Part shown: positions 16,584-25,239 of the stretch, piece after piece
Numbering within the stretch: position 1 is the first letter of the stretch
Layout: each line of letters opens with the position of its first letter
Origin: DLAJ01 sp964655525
GTDB lineage: Bacteria; Bacillota; Clostridia; Lachnospirales; Lachnospiraceae
DNA length: 64,000 bases
Reading direction: 5' to 3'
Assembly: GCA_964655525.1 (NCBI GenBank)
Contig: CAZZNE010000019.1
Span: forward strand, 1-64,000
Notes under the pieces: generated by a model
The model's input: only the letters and a program-made list of their open reading frames with translations
The model's database searches: none
Told to the model about the DNA's origin: nothing
Translations under genes and position numbers: made by a program

Positions 16584-19500
16584 CTAACAAATGAAATCTT
16601 TCTCTCGCAATATGATCATATCCTCATCATCATATCTTTTTCCGGATAAAATATCAACAAAATGTTTTGGATTTTTACGGTTTGCACTCCAGATTGCTTC
16701 ATCAATGATATCGCGCACCTCCGCAAGCGTTACGCTGTGATCTCCCGTCTGCAGATCCGAAATCCTTGTATACAGCGCAAGAATACCGAGATCGTCAATA
16801 CTGTATTCCAAGTCGTACGCGTAATCCCTCGCATATGCGACAAGCGCATCGTTATCCATAGCGTTAATGTCAATACGCGCATTAAAATTCTCCGCGATCA
16901 TAGGATTTTTATTCAGGCACTTGCGCATTTCGATCTTTGTATCTTCCAGAATGACGATGATTCCTTCGCTCTCCTGCTCTAAGTACTGCGTCAGCTTCTT
17001 TAAGGACTCCGCGCTCATGCCGTTTGCTTTTTCCACGATCAACGCGCCGCCCCGCAGCTTGGAAAGCGTTTCAGGAATATTCTTTTTATCAAGCGCCGCT
17101 CCCGAAATGCGGGCGACTCTGCCCGAAAAATTCCGGTCGGAGATCTGCACGCTCTTGATCAGATTTTTGGCAAGCGTCATCGTGCCTGAACCGTTCTCCC
17201 CCGTAATGATGACATTGCCTGTATAAGCGGCAAGACTGATCTTGTCGATTGCCGCCGCGATCTGACTCTTCATCTGATCCGTCTGGATCAACGCGCCGAA
17301 CAACTCTTTCTCATCCTCGGTCAGCGCCCTTGACGGCGTGAAATGATCGCTTTCTCCCTTGATCTCACGCTCCGCATTTTCGATCAGCTTATCGGCAACG
17401 CTCCGCATTTCCACGGTGTCAAAGCCGAAATTCTTCGCCTGCTCCCTTTGTGCCGCCCTGTTTTTCTTTGCGTTGCGCTCCTCAAGCTCCGCCTCAATGA
17501 TCGCGCTCTGAATCTCCTTTGTTTCCGCTCCCGGCTCGTTATCCGCCGATACGGCGGTATCCTGCTTTGCATCATCCTGTGCGGTATCTTCCTGCTCATC
17601 CGCACCGGTCTGCACGGTATCGTCTGCTGCGGCATCCTCCGCCATGGTATCCGCCTGCGCGATACGCTCATCCTGCTGCCCGCTTTCGGCATCATCCCGC
17701 GCGCCGTCCGCCGCCACATTTCCCGCAACGCCGACTCCCTGCGCCTCTAACGCTTCGATCACGGTTCCCATCATCGCGGTATCGACAACATAATCCAGCT
17801 CGGCCGCATTTTCTTCTTTTTTCTGTTCCGGCTCTTCCTCCGGTGCAGGGTCATCTTCCTCCCATGCATCTTCGGTTTCTTCCTCCGCCGGCAGGTTCTC
17901 TAATGCTTCAAATTCCGATGTGTCGGCGACGTCCGCAATCTCAGCAAGTTCCTCCACTTCGGGAAGATCTTCTCCCTCCAGACCATCGTCCACCAACACC
18001 GACTCCGCAAAAATCTCTACATCCGTTTTCGGCTTCGGCGGCGGCGCGATCGGTTCGAACGGCAGATTGGACAGGGTGCTGTTCTCATCCTCCAGACCCT
18101 CTAAAAGTCCTGATTTTGCGCTTTTATCAAACGCAGTAAACATTTCGCCTGTCTGCTGCATGACGCGCTGTTTTAAGTCGTCCATGCTCTTCTGGTCGCT
18201 CGCGCGCTTCATGCGCTCCCATTCCTTCAGTACTTCCTCTATACTGAGCTGTCCCGTGATCTGCTTTTCCACACGCGACTGCTCTGGTACGACCAGACTG
18301 ATCTGCCCGTCGTTTTCCATTGATAAAATATGGTCGTAGCTTTCCGCCGTCATCGCTGCACGCTCCGCCATATCCCGTACGAGACTCTCCGCATCCATAT
18401 TCGGGTCAAAGGCAAGCGGCTGCCCTGTGCCGAATGTGACCTCTTTCATCTCCCCCGAAGAATCCGCTTCGCCCCTTTGGCTCGCTGCCTGCATTGCCAA
18501 ACGTTCCTGCTCTAACGCGAGCCGCTCGCGCTCAATGGCAAGCTTTTCTTTTTCCAGCGCAAGGCGCTGTGCCTCGGCCGCTCTGCGCCGCATCTCCACT
18601 TCCGCCAGCCGGCGTTGTTCTTCCTCGAGCTTGTACTGCTCCTCCGCCTGCCGGCGCTGTTCCTCTTCCAGTCTGCTCTGCTCTTCGGCCTGCCGGCGCT
18701 GTGCTTCCGCTCTTCTGTACTCCGCTTCCGCCTGCTTGCGCTGTGCCTCCGCGTCCAGCGCATCCTTCGCCATGATCTCCTTCATGCTGTTCGCAAGCGC
18801 TTCCTGAATATTGAGCGTATTATATTTATTCCCCAGATCCAGCGTCTTTACATGAATATCCAGTTCTCCGCCCGGTGCGCCCGCATCCTGCTGCACCGCT
18901 GCGTTCCCGCGTGCCGCCGCGGGCTGTTGACTGCTCTTGCGTGCAACGGAAGCCTTCTTTCCATTGCGGTTATCGTACATCTCCTGCTGGACAGGCGTAA
19001 GCGGCTGATGCAACATTTTCAGCTCCATTGCCTTTACGACATACTTGCCCTCGCCGAACGTGATGATGATCTCATCGCACTCCGCCACGCACTGGCGCTC
19101 CAAACCCGCGCGGTGATACAAAAACGCCAGCTCATACCCCCACTTCTCCCGGTAGTCGGCTGCCTTAAACTCCTCCAGCACATGAATGCGCTCCTCAAGA
19201 GAAACCTCCTGCGCATCATAAATCTTATACTTTAAGATAAAGCGTCCGCTGTCATTCGGCGCAACGCGCACAAATTCCTTATAATACTCAACTGCCTGCA
19301 CAAACTCCCCAAGCTTGATGGACAGCTCGCAGAGAGAATACACGATCGTCCTGCCGCCCGGATGCCTGTCATACGCTAACAGAAGCATGTCGCGGCTGAC
19401 ATCATATTTTCGGTTGATCTTATAGAGATCGCTGACTACTGTCAGCATGGAAATATTCTTGACTCTGCGCCAGTCAATGGTATCCGCGATCGCCATCGCC

Positions 19501-19589
19501 TCCGCATATTCTTTTTGGGAGATCAGATTCTTGATCTCCTCCGCTCGTAACTTGTATTCATACTTATCCAAGGCAGCCACCTCATACAT
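16584..19589 (-). CDS. TPR/coiled-coil protein with C-terminal AAA-like domain, function unknown
   Basis: The 1001-residue protein starts with TPR-like helical hairpins (about 1-200). A Gln/Glu/Arg-rich coiled coil follows (about 275-370, EEQRRQAEEQ repeats), then an acidic low-complexity linker (about 520-700), and a C-terminal ATPase-like domain (about 745-1000). That domain has GENGSGTMTLAKNL near 800 as Walker A-like motif and GALIVEKANGMS in the Walker B position. The P-loop has Thr-Met in place of Lys-Thr, so ATP hydrolysis is uncertain. No signal peptide is present. It heads the operon with glgB, which hints at a cytoplasmic scaffold; this is inference. ATG 19589 has no clear ribosome site; a TTG at 19571 after GAGGTGG is a good alternative. 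Confidence 0.6.
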   Translation of the reverse strand: MYEVAALDKYEYKLRAEEIKNLISQKEYAEAMAIADTIDWRRVKNISMLTVVSDLYKINRKYDVSRDMLLLAYDRHPGGRTIVYSLCELSIKLGEFVQAVEYYKEFVRVAPNDSGRFILKYKIYDAQEVSLEERIHVLEEFKAADYREKWGYELAFLYHRAGLERQCVAECDEIIITFGEGKYVVKAMELKMLHQPLTPVQQEMYDNRNGKKASVARKSSQQPAAARGNAAVQQDAGAPGGELDIHVKTLDLGNKYNTLNIQEALANSMKEIMAKDALDAEAQRKQAEAEYRRAEAQRRQAEEQSRLEEEQRRQAEEQYKLEEEQRRLAEVEMRRRAAEAQRLALEKEKLAIERERLALEQERLAMQAASQRGEADSSGEMKEVTFGTGQPLAFDPNMDAESLVRDMAERAAMTAESYDHILSMENDGQISLVVPEQSRVEKQITGQLSIEEVLKEWERMKRASDQKSMDDLKQRVMQQTGEMFTAFDKSAKSGLLEGLEDENSTLSNLPFEPIAPPPKPKTDVEIFAESVLVDDGLEGEDLPEVEELAEIADVADTSEFEALENLPAEEETEDAWEEDDPAPEEEPEQKKEENAAELDYVVDTAMMGTVIEALEAQGVGVAGNVAADGARDDAESGQQDERIAQADTMAEDAAADDTVQTGADEQEDTAQDDAKQDTAVSADNEPGAETKEIQSAIIEAELEERNAKKNRAAQREQAKNFGFDTVEMRSVADKLIENAEREIKGESDHFTPSRALTEDEKELFGALIQTDQMKSQIAAAIDKISLAAYTGNVIITGENGSGTMTLAKNLIKSVQISDRNFSGRVARISGAALDKKNIPETLSKLRGGALIVEKANGMSAESLKKLTQYLEQESEGIIVILEDTKIEMRKCLNKNPMIAENFNARIDINAMDNDALVAYARDYAYDLEYSIDDLGILALYTRISDLQTGDHSVTLAEVRDIIDEAIWSANRKNPKHFVDILSGKRYDDEDMIILREKDFIC

Positions 19590-19691
19590 CTACAGCTTGT
19601 GCTTTTTAATAGGTCATTCTGTGAAAATCTACTATATATACACTTTCTAGCTAAGTGTATCATACGCATACCACAATGTCAAAATAGACTT

Positions 19692-20555
19692 TCACGAATC
19701 TAAAAGAAAATCGGTAAACTGCGCAAACTGTATCAGCGAAAATGTCTCTCCCCGCACGGTCTGGCTCTCTCCCATCCGCTCTAATGCGGCCAGCGCCTGC
19801 TCTTTTGAAACGCCAAGCTCCCTGGCATTCGCAATGCTGTTCACCATCGTCTTCCGCCGCTGATTGAACACGGCGCGTATCACGGCAAACATGCGCCCGG
19901 CATCCTTCACCTCCACGGGCGGCTTCTCGTAACAGGTCAGCCTGATGACCGCGCTGCCGACCTGCGGGCGCGGGATAAAACAGTTTTGCGGCACGTTTGC
20001 GACAACCTCCGCTTTTGCGTAATATTGCACGGCAAGCGAAAGCGCGCCGTAATCCTTTGTCCCCGGCTTCGCCTGCATGCGCTCCGCAACCTCTTTCTGC
20101 ACCATGACCGTGATGCTCTCGATCGGCACGTCACTCTCCAGCAGTCCCATGATGATCGGCGTCGTAATGTAATAAGGGAGATTCGCCACAAGCTTGACGG
20201 GCTGCCCGTGATTTTTTTCCTGCACGAGCGCGCCAATATCCACCTTGAGAATATCCTCGTTTAACACGGTTACATTCCCGTACGCGGAAAGCGTATCTTC
20301 CAAGATCGGAATGAGCATTTTGTCGATCTCAACTGCCACAACCTCCCTCGCCCGTTCTGCAAGATACTGCGTCATCGTTCCGATACCCGGACCGACCTCG
20401 ATCACGCAGTCATCTTTCCCGATTTCAGCCGCATCCATGATCCGTCCGAGCACACGCTTGTCGATCAGAAAATTCTGTCCGAATTTTTTTTGAAAATGAA
20501 ATTGATATTTCTGTAAAACCGCAATGGTATTCTGCGGATCGCCAAGATCTGCCAT
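19692..20555 (-). CDS. rsmA: 16S rRNA (adenine1518/1519-N6)-dimethyltransferase
   Basis: The 287-residue protein has the KsgA/RsmA motifs: FGQNFLIDKRVLGRI (about 25-40), the SAM loop EVGPGIGTMTQYLAE (about 54-68), NEDILKVD, and the catalytic NLPYYITTPIIM. The C-terminal RNA-binding region contains AVFNQRRKTMVNS. It dimethylates two adenosines in helix 45 of 16S rRNA late in 30S assembly. It is the last gene of pepP-tatD-rsmA; tatD next to rsmA is common in Firmicutes. AAAGGAG precedes the ATG at a rather long distance. Confidence 0.95.
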   Translation of the reverse strand: MADLGDPQNTIAVLQKYQFHFQKKFGQNFLIDKRVLGRIMDAAEIGKDDCVIEVGPGIGTMTQYLAERAREVVAVEIDKMLIPILEDTLSAYGNVTVLNEDILKVDIGALVQEKNHGQPVKLVANLPYYITTPIIMGLLESDVPIESITVMVQKEVAERMQAKPGTKDYGALSLAVQYYAKAEVVANVPQNCFIPRPQVGSAVIRLTCYEKPPVEVKDAGRMFAVIRAVFNQRRKTMVNSIANARELGVSKEQALAALERMGESQTVRGETFSLIQFAQFTDFLLDS

Positions 20556-20638
20556 AATGCAGCATTCTCCTTTCCGGATCCGCCGCTCGTAGGCGGCAGA
20601 TCATCCTGCGGTGGTATCCCATTCCGTAAAAAAGAACG

Positions 20639-21403
20639 TCAGATGCGGTACAGCCTGCGGGCATTCTCTTCCGTGATGCGGATCAGCTCCTGCACCGTCA
20701 CGTCTTTCAGATCGGCAAGCTTTTCCGCCACAAACCAAAGCTTTCCCGAATGATTGCGGCTGCCGCGCTCCGGTGACGGCGAAAGATACGGCGCGTCCGT
20801 CTCCAGCACGATACGCTCCAGCGGAACCGCCTTCACCGCTTCCACAAGCTTTTTTGCATTCGAAAACGTGATCACGCCTCCGACGCCAATATAAAATCCC
20901 ATATCCACATATTGCAGCGCAAGCTCCTTGGAATAAGAAAAACAATGAACGACGCCGCCGATCTCCTCGCAATGCTGCTCTTTCATGATCCGCATCGTAT
21001 CATTCGCCGCATCCCGCGAATGGATCACGACCGGAAGCCGCACTTCCCTTGCCAGTTCCAGCTGACGCACAAACCAGCGCTGCTGAAGTTCCCGGTTCGT
21101 ATCGGGATAATGATAATCCAGCCCGATCTCCCCGACCGCCACGATCTTCGGGTTCGCGCAGTCGCTTATGAGCTGCTCCATATCACGCTCTGACAGTGCA
21201 TCCGTCTCGGACGGATGCACCCCCACTGCCCCGTATAGAAATGGATAACGCTCCGTCAGCGCCACCGTTGCCGCGCTCGTTTTGATACTCGCCCCAATAT
21301 TGACGATCGTGCCGATCCCGTTTCCCGCCATCCCGCGAAGCAGTTCGTCGCGGTCTGCGTCAAACACACTGTCATCATAATGTGCATGCGTGTCAAAAAT
21401 CAT
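20639..21403 (-). CDS. tatD: TatD family metal-dependent deoxyribonuclease
   Basis: The 254-residue TIM-barrel hydrolase has the TatD metal motifs in order: FDTHAHYDD at the N-terminus, GEIGLDYHY, VIHSRDA, VVHCFSYS and ETDAPYLSP. TatD-type enzymes act on DNA 3' ends and are cytoplasmic. The start chosen is the ATG preceded by AGAGAGGAAAAAGCA, matching the family N-terminus; a longer frame to 21505 would add 34 unlikely residues. It lies 31 bases after the pepP stop and 83 bases before rsmA. Confidence 0.93.
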   Translation of the reverse strand: MIFDTHAHYDDSVFDADRDELLRGMAGNGIGTIVNIGASIKTSAATVALTERYPFLYGAVGVHPSETDALSERDMEQLISDCANPKIVAVGEIGLDYHYPDTNRELQQRWFVRQLELAREVRLPVVIHSRDAANDTMRIMKEQHCEEIGGVVHCFSYSKELALQYVDMGFYIGVGGVITFSNAKKLVEAVKAVPLERIVLETDAPYLSPSPERGSRNHSGKLWFVAEKLADLKDVTVQELIRITEENARRLYRI

Positions 21404-21434
21404 TGCTTTTTCCTCTCTCCAGGCTCTATTCTTC

Positions 21435-23243
21435 TCACACTGCCTTCGTCGCCTGTGCAAGCCACTCCTGTTCTTCCTGATCCAACATCGGGCTGATCGT
21501 ATCATAAATCTTCTTATGATAGGCGTTCAGCGCCGCCTTTTCCTCCTCCGTCAGCATCGACGGCTCCACCGCGCGCAAGTCAAACGGCGCCATCGTCAGA
21601 TATTCATGACGCAGAAGCTGTCCGTACTCTGTCATGCGGTCTTTGCAGCAGACAATAAGATTTTCCAGCCGGATACCATATTGACCGTCAAAATACACGC
21701 CCGGTTCGTCCGATGTGATCATTCCTTCCACGAACGGTGTTTTTGTCTCCCTTCCTGTTGCCGCTTTTAATCGGAACGCATTCGGTCCCTCATGGACATT
21801 CAGGAAATATCCGACACCATGCCCCGTACCGTGACGATAATCAAGCCCCATCTCCCACAATGCCTTTCTCGCCAAAAAATCAAGATTTAAGCCCGTCGTT
21901 CCTTCCATGAATACCGCTGACGCCAGATTCAGGTTTCCCTTTAAGACCGCTGTAAAATGCTTTTTTTGTTCCTCCGTCAGCTCCCCGAGCGCAACGGTTC
22001 TTGTCACGTCAGTCGTGCCCTCCAGATACTGCCCGCCCGTATCCATGAGCACAAGGCCCTCCGGCTTTAACGTCACACTGCTCTCCTCTGTCGCACTGTA
22101 ATGAATGATCGCGCCATGCGCACCATAGCCGATGATCGGTTCAAAGCTCTGTCCCCGGTAATTCTCCTGCTCACAGCGAAACGCCTCGAGCTTTTCCGCC
22201 GCTGACAGCTCTGTCACATTTCCTTCCGGCACCGCCTTATCCAGCCAGCAAAGGAACTTGCACAGCGCCACACCGTCCTTTATATGCGCTTTGCGCATGT
22301 TTTCTACCTCGGTCGCATTTTTGCACGCCTTAAAGAGCAGCGTCGGATTCTCATAAGGAACAACCGTACATCCCGGATTCAGTTTTTGGATCAGTGCATA
22401 ATTGACAACCTGCTCGTCCCACTGTACGACTGCGCCGTCATCAAGTGCCTGCACATCGTCATAGATCGCGTGATATTCTTTAATGACAATATTGTCATTT
22501 TTCAGCGAGGCAGTCAGTTCCGGCGGACATGCTTTTAGATCCATGTATAAAATGCCGTCGGCCTTTTCCAGCAAAAGATAGGAACGCACGACCGGATTAT
22601 ACGCAACGTCGCCGCCCCGGATATTGAGCAGCCATGCAATGTCATCCAGGCTTGTCAGGATCAGACAGTCCGCTTCCCGTTTTGCAAGCTCGGCGCGGAC
22701 GCGCGCAAGCTTATCCGCACGGCTCTCGCCGGTATAACAAATGTCCAGCTCATACGCCGGCTCTGCAGCAAGCGCCGGACGGTCCTTCCACACCTTGTCA
22801 ACCAAGTCCTCATCGTAATGGAGCGTCACCGAATCAGACGCCCCCCGCTTACGCTCGTTCAGCGACGCAAACAGTCTGTCCACAAACGATTTTGTGATGA
22901 CACGCCCGTCAAATCCTAGCACGCCTCCTTCCGCAAGCGCATCCGTAAGATATTCCTTTATCGTCGGGACCCCTTTCTCACCCGATCGATAGAGCACGAT
23001 TCCGCTGCCCTTCAGCTGCTCCTCCGCCTGCAGAAAATATCTGCCGTCGGTCCACAGGCCCGCGCTGTCTTTACCCACGATCAGAGTTCCCGCCGAACCG
23101 GTAAATCCCGACATGTACTCCCTGCACTTAAAATACTCATGTACATACTCCGAGCTGTGGTAATCGTCCGAGGGAATGATATATTGATCGATTCCCCGCT
23201 CTTTCATCAATTCCTGTAGCGCCTTGATTCTTTCCCGTATCAT
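21435..23243 (-). CDS. Xaa-Pro aminopeptidase (M24B), long form
   Basis: The roughly 600-residue protein has two N-terminal creatinase-like domains and the M24 pita-bread catalytic domain. The metal ligands are visible: DTGGQYLEGTTDVTRT (two Asp), GTGHGVGYFLNVHEGP (His) and DEPGVYFDGQYGIRLEN (two Glu). It removes N-terminal residues before proline. The family core begins MIRERIKALQELMKERG, and ATG 23243 follows GGAGGAAAAACGG, so it is preferred over ATG 23258. It is the first gene of the operon with tatD and rsmA. Confidence 0.92.
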   Translation of the reverse strand: MIRERIKALQELMKERGIDQYIIPSDDYHSSEYVHEYFKCREYMSGFTGSAGTLIVGKDSAGLWTDGRYFLQAEEQLKGSGIVLYRSGEKGVPTIKEYLTDALAEGGVLGFDGRVITKSFVDRLFASLNERKRGASDSVTLHYDEDLVDKVWKDRPALAAEPAYELDICYTGESRADKLARVRAELAKREADCLILTSLDDIAWLLNIRGGDVAYNPVVRSYLLLEKADGILYMDLKACPPELTASLKNDNIVIKEYHAIYDDVQALDDGAVVQWDEQVVNYALIQKLNPGCTVVPYENPTLLFKACKNATEVENMRKAHIKDGVALCKFLCWLDKAVPEGNVTELSAAEKLEAFRCEQENYRGQSFEPIIGYGAHGAIIHYSATEESSVTLKPEGLVLMDTGGQYLEGTTDVTRTVALGELTEEQKKHFTAVLKGNLNLASAVFMEGTTGLNLDFLARKALWEMGLDYRHGTGHGVGYFLNVHEGPNAFRLKAATGRETKTPFVEGMITSDEPGVYFDGQYGIRLENLIVCCKDRMTEYGQLLRHEYLTMAPFDLRAVEPSMLTEEEKAALNAYHKKIYDTISPMLDQEEQEWLAQATKAV

Positions 23244-23324
23244 CCGTTTTTCCTCCATTTTGCCTGATTTTACTACCTGAAATATCGTTTATTTCCTGTT
23301 TTTTGAAAAAATTGAAAAAAAAGC

Positions 23325-23353
23325 TTGCCAAACAAAAAGCATTATACTATAAT
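23325..23353 (+). promoter_or_regulatory. sigma-A promoter of tRNA-Lys
   Basis: TTGCCA (23325-23330) and a perfect TATAAT (23348-23353) are separated by 17 bases, 62 bases before the mature tRNA 5' end. Confidence 0.85.
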
Positions 23354-23415
23354 AACTCTTGCGTTGTAAACAACAGAAAGCGCTCTGCACAGTTTCCACT
23401 GTCAGAAAACAGGAC

Positions 23416-23488
23416 GCACCGCTAGCTCAGTTGGTAGAGCACCTGACTCTTAATCAGGGTGTCCAGGGTTCGAGCCCCTGGCGGTGCA
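23416..23488 (+). tRNA. tRNA-Lys(CTT)
   Basis: The 73-base sequence folds as a standard cloverleaf: acceptor GCACCGC/GCGGTGC with discriminator A, D arm GCTC/GAGC, anticodon stem CCTGA/TCAGG with loop CTCTTAA (anticodon CTT), a five-base variable region and T arm CAGGG/CCCTG with TTCGAGC. CCA is not encoded. It stands alone, with its own promoter. Confidence 0.97.
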
Positions 23489-23545
23489 TTGAAAGTCTTA
23501 GGGCTTGCATTTATGCGGGTTCTAGGGCTTTTTTTCTTGCATAAA

Positions 23546-23598
23546 AAAGATTCGCGCGTGGCGCGAATCTTTCGAAGAATCCGCTTTGCGGATTCTTC
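23546..23598. terminator. tandem hairpins downstream of tRNA-Lys
   Basis: AAAGATTCGCGC/GCGCGAATCTTT (23546-23572) is a perfect 12-pair stem. GAAGAATCCGC/GCGGATTCTTC (23574-23598) is a second perfect stem, related to the one at 7652-7675. They probably end the tRNA transcript. Confidence 0.7.
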
Positions 23599-23626
23599 TG
23601 GGCTTGAGAAATTTCCTATAAGTAAA

Positions 23627-23665
23627 AAAACGGGGAAGCTGAAAAAAATCAGTTTTCCCCGTTTT
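23627..23665. terminator. terminator downstream of the hemerythrin gene
   Basis: AAAACGGGGAA...CTGA pairs with TCAG...TTTTCCCCGTTTT. The stem is flanked by A and T runs on both strands and lies 20 bases beyond the minus-strand gene's stop. Confidence 0.85.
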
Positions 23666-23684
23666 CGGTTTTACATAGCACGTA

Positions 23685-25031
23685 TTATTTTTTATTCGCA
23701 AAAAAAGCATCCACGCTCTTTTTGATAATGTCCTCCGGCATCGCCTTTAAAAGATAACCTTCCGGCTTTAGCTCCATTACCTTTTTCACGCTCTCTCTAT
23801 CGCCTCTTCCGGTCAGAAAAATAACCGGAATGTTTGCCGTCGCCTTTTCCGAACGCATCATTTCCAGAGTCTGCCTTCCGTCACAAACAGGCATTTCATA
23901 ATCCAAGAGAACCAGATCCGGTCGGTTTACCGCAATGCTTTGAATCGCGGTCATACTGGAGGCGACCTCCGTCACATCATAATCATCCGCAAAAAGCTCC
24001 ACGATCTTGCCCCGTACTAAATCCGAATCATCCACGACCAGAATCTTTTTCTTTTGCTGTTCCCACGAAGCGTTCTCTTTCTCCAAATATTGTTTGACCG
24101 TGGCCATTGCATTTTCGTGGTTAATGCCTGCCGCGCTCTTACCGCGGACAATCTCGGCAGATACCGCGCAAAACGCAAAATAGCCCTCGCCTGTATCAAA
24201 CAGCAGGCTGCAGGCCGGCTGCGCGCGTTCAAAGGAATCCTCAAGCTGCTCATAGGTCAACAGATTTTCTTTTTCCAATTTAAACGAAGCCAACGCCGGT
24301 AAACTTTCTCTGATCCGTTCCATAAACTGTTTGGAAAGGTACCTGCCGATATTGATCACCATTTCGTCCACTTTTTTATATTCCGTATTAAAAATCGCCC
24401 CCACAATCTTTAACAGAAGCTTTTCCTCATAAACAAGCGTGATCTCCCACTTTTCCTTCTTCTCGCCACGATAAGTAAAACGGCAGCAGATCATTTTTCC
24501 GAAATTTTCTCCGGCATACTGACTACTGATCATTCTCGCATCCAGCCGATACAACTCATGCAGCAGCTGAATAATATCCTGTTCCATGATCTCCTGCTCT
24601 TTTTCTTGCGGAATTTCCAGCCATTTACTGCTCTTTCTTCCCGCGATCGCCAAATCCTCCGACACCGTATGCCCGACCACCCAGCCGATACAAACGCTTA
24701 AAAAATGCCGGATGGAATCCAAAGAATATTGGGACTCCTCCATCTCTTTCTCAAGCGCCGGCAGCGTATTATTACGAAAATCATTATGCAGACGTTTATG
24801 TACCGCATACTCACTGTAGCCGATCGACTCCATATAGCTTTCCTCATGCTCAAAATGCTCCAGAGAGTGATTTTTCAGATATTTCACTCCTTCCCGGCAT
24901 GCCCACTCGCTTTTTTCTTCGTTCTCACTGAGCTTCAAAAGCCGGTCCATTGTTGAAAAAAGCTGTTTATGCTCCTTATCGATCACATCCACGCCAAGCT
25001 TATATCTATCATCCCATTTCACCTGCTTCAC
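23685..25031 (-). CDS. hemerythrin - CheX-like - receiver domain signalling protein
   Basis: The GTG start after GGGAGGGCAATTCG gives a 448-residue protein. Residues 1-130 are a bacteriohemerythrin with all expected iron ligands: DKEHKQLF, HFEHEESYM, HKRLHNDF and HTVSED. The middle (about 150-310) resembles a CheX/CheC-like phosphatase or dimerisation domain. Residues about 325-445 are a receiver domain (VVDDSD, phospho-acceptor Asp in LLDYEMP, Thr in FLTGRG, Lys in YLLKAMP). It probably senses oxygen or iron state and couples this to a phosphorelay or chemotaxis in the cytoplasm. The output is unknown. A good promoter lies just upstream. Confidence 0.85.
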   Translation of the reverse strand: MKQVKWDDRYKLGVDVIDKEHKQLFSTMDRLLKLSENEEKSEWACREGVKYLKNHSLEHFEHEESYMESIGYSEYAVHKRLHNDFRNNTLPALEKEMEESQYSLDSIRHFLSVCIGWVVGHTVSEDLAIAGRKSSKWLEIPQEKEQEIMEQDIIQLLHELYRLDARMISSQYAGENFGKMICCRFTYRGEKKEKWEITLVYEEKLLLKIVGAIFNTEYKKVDEMVINIGRYLSKQFMERIRESLPALASFKLEKENLLTYEQLEDSFERAQPACSLLFDTGEGYFAFCAVSAEIVRGKSAAGINHENAMATVKQYLEKENASWEQQKKKILVVDDSDLVRGKIVELFADDYDVTEVASSMTAIQSIAVNRPDLVLLDYEMPVCDGRQTLEMMRSEKATANIPVIFLTGRGDRESVKKVMELKPEGYLLKAMPEDIIKKSVDAFFANKK

Positions 25032-25056
25032 CGAATTGCCCTCCCTTATCGTTTCT

Positions 25057-25085
25057 ATTTTATCAAAGCGGCAACAAGCCGTCAA
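25057..25085 (-). promoter_or_regulatory. sigma-A promoter of the hemerythrin gene
   Basis: On the minus strand TTGACG (25080-25085) and TAAAAT (25057-25062) are 17 bases apart, 26 bases before the GTG start, so the leader is short. Confidence 0.75.
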
Positions 25086-25173
25086 TCACATAAAATACGG
25101 GTTATTATACGTTCTTTATAATAAATATAGAAAAAAAATTATTCTAACCTGCATTTACCCCTCACAACACGAA

Positions 25174-25218
25174 AACAGCCTGATACAGAATCTGATCCCG
25201 GTTCCGTATCAGGCTGTT
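25174..25218 (-). terminator. terminator of the HD-GYP gene
   Basis: AACAGCCTGATAC (25174-25186) pairs perfectly with GTATCAGGCTGTT (25206-25218), followed on the minus strand by TTTTCG, 22 bases after the stop. Confidence 0.85.
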
Positions 25219-25239
25219 GTTCTATTTGTCACACTATCC

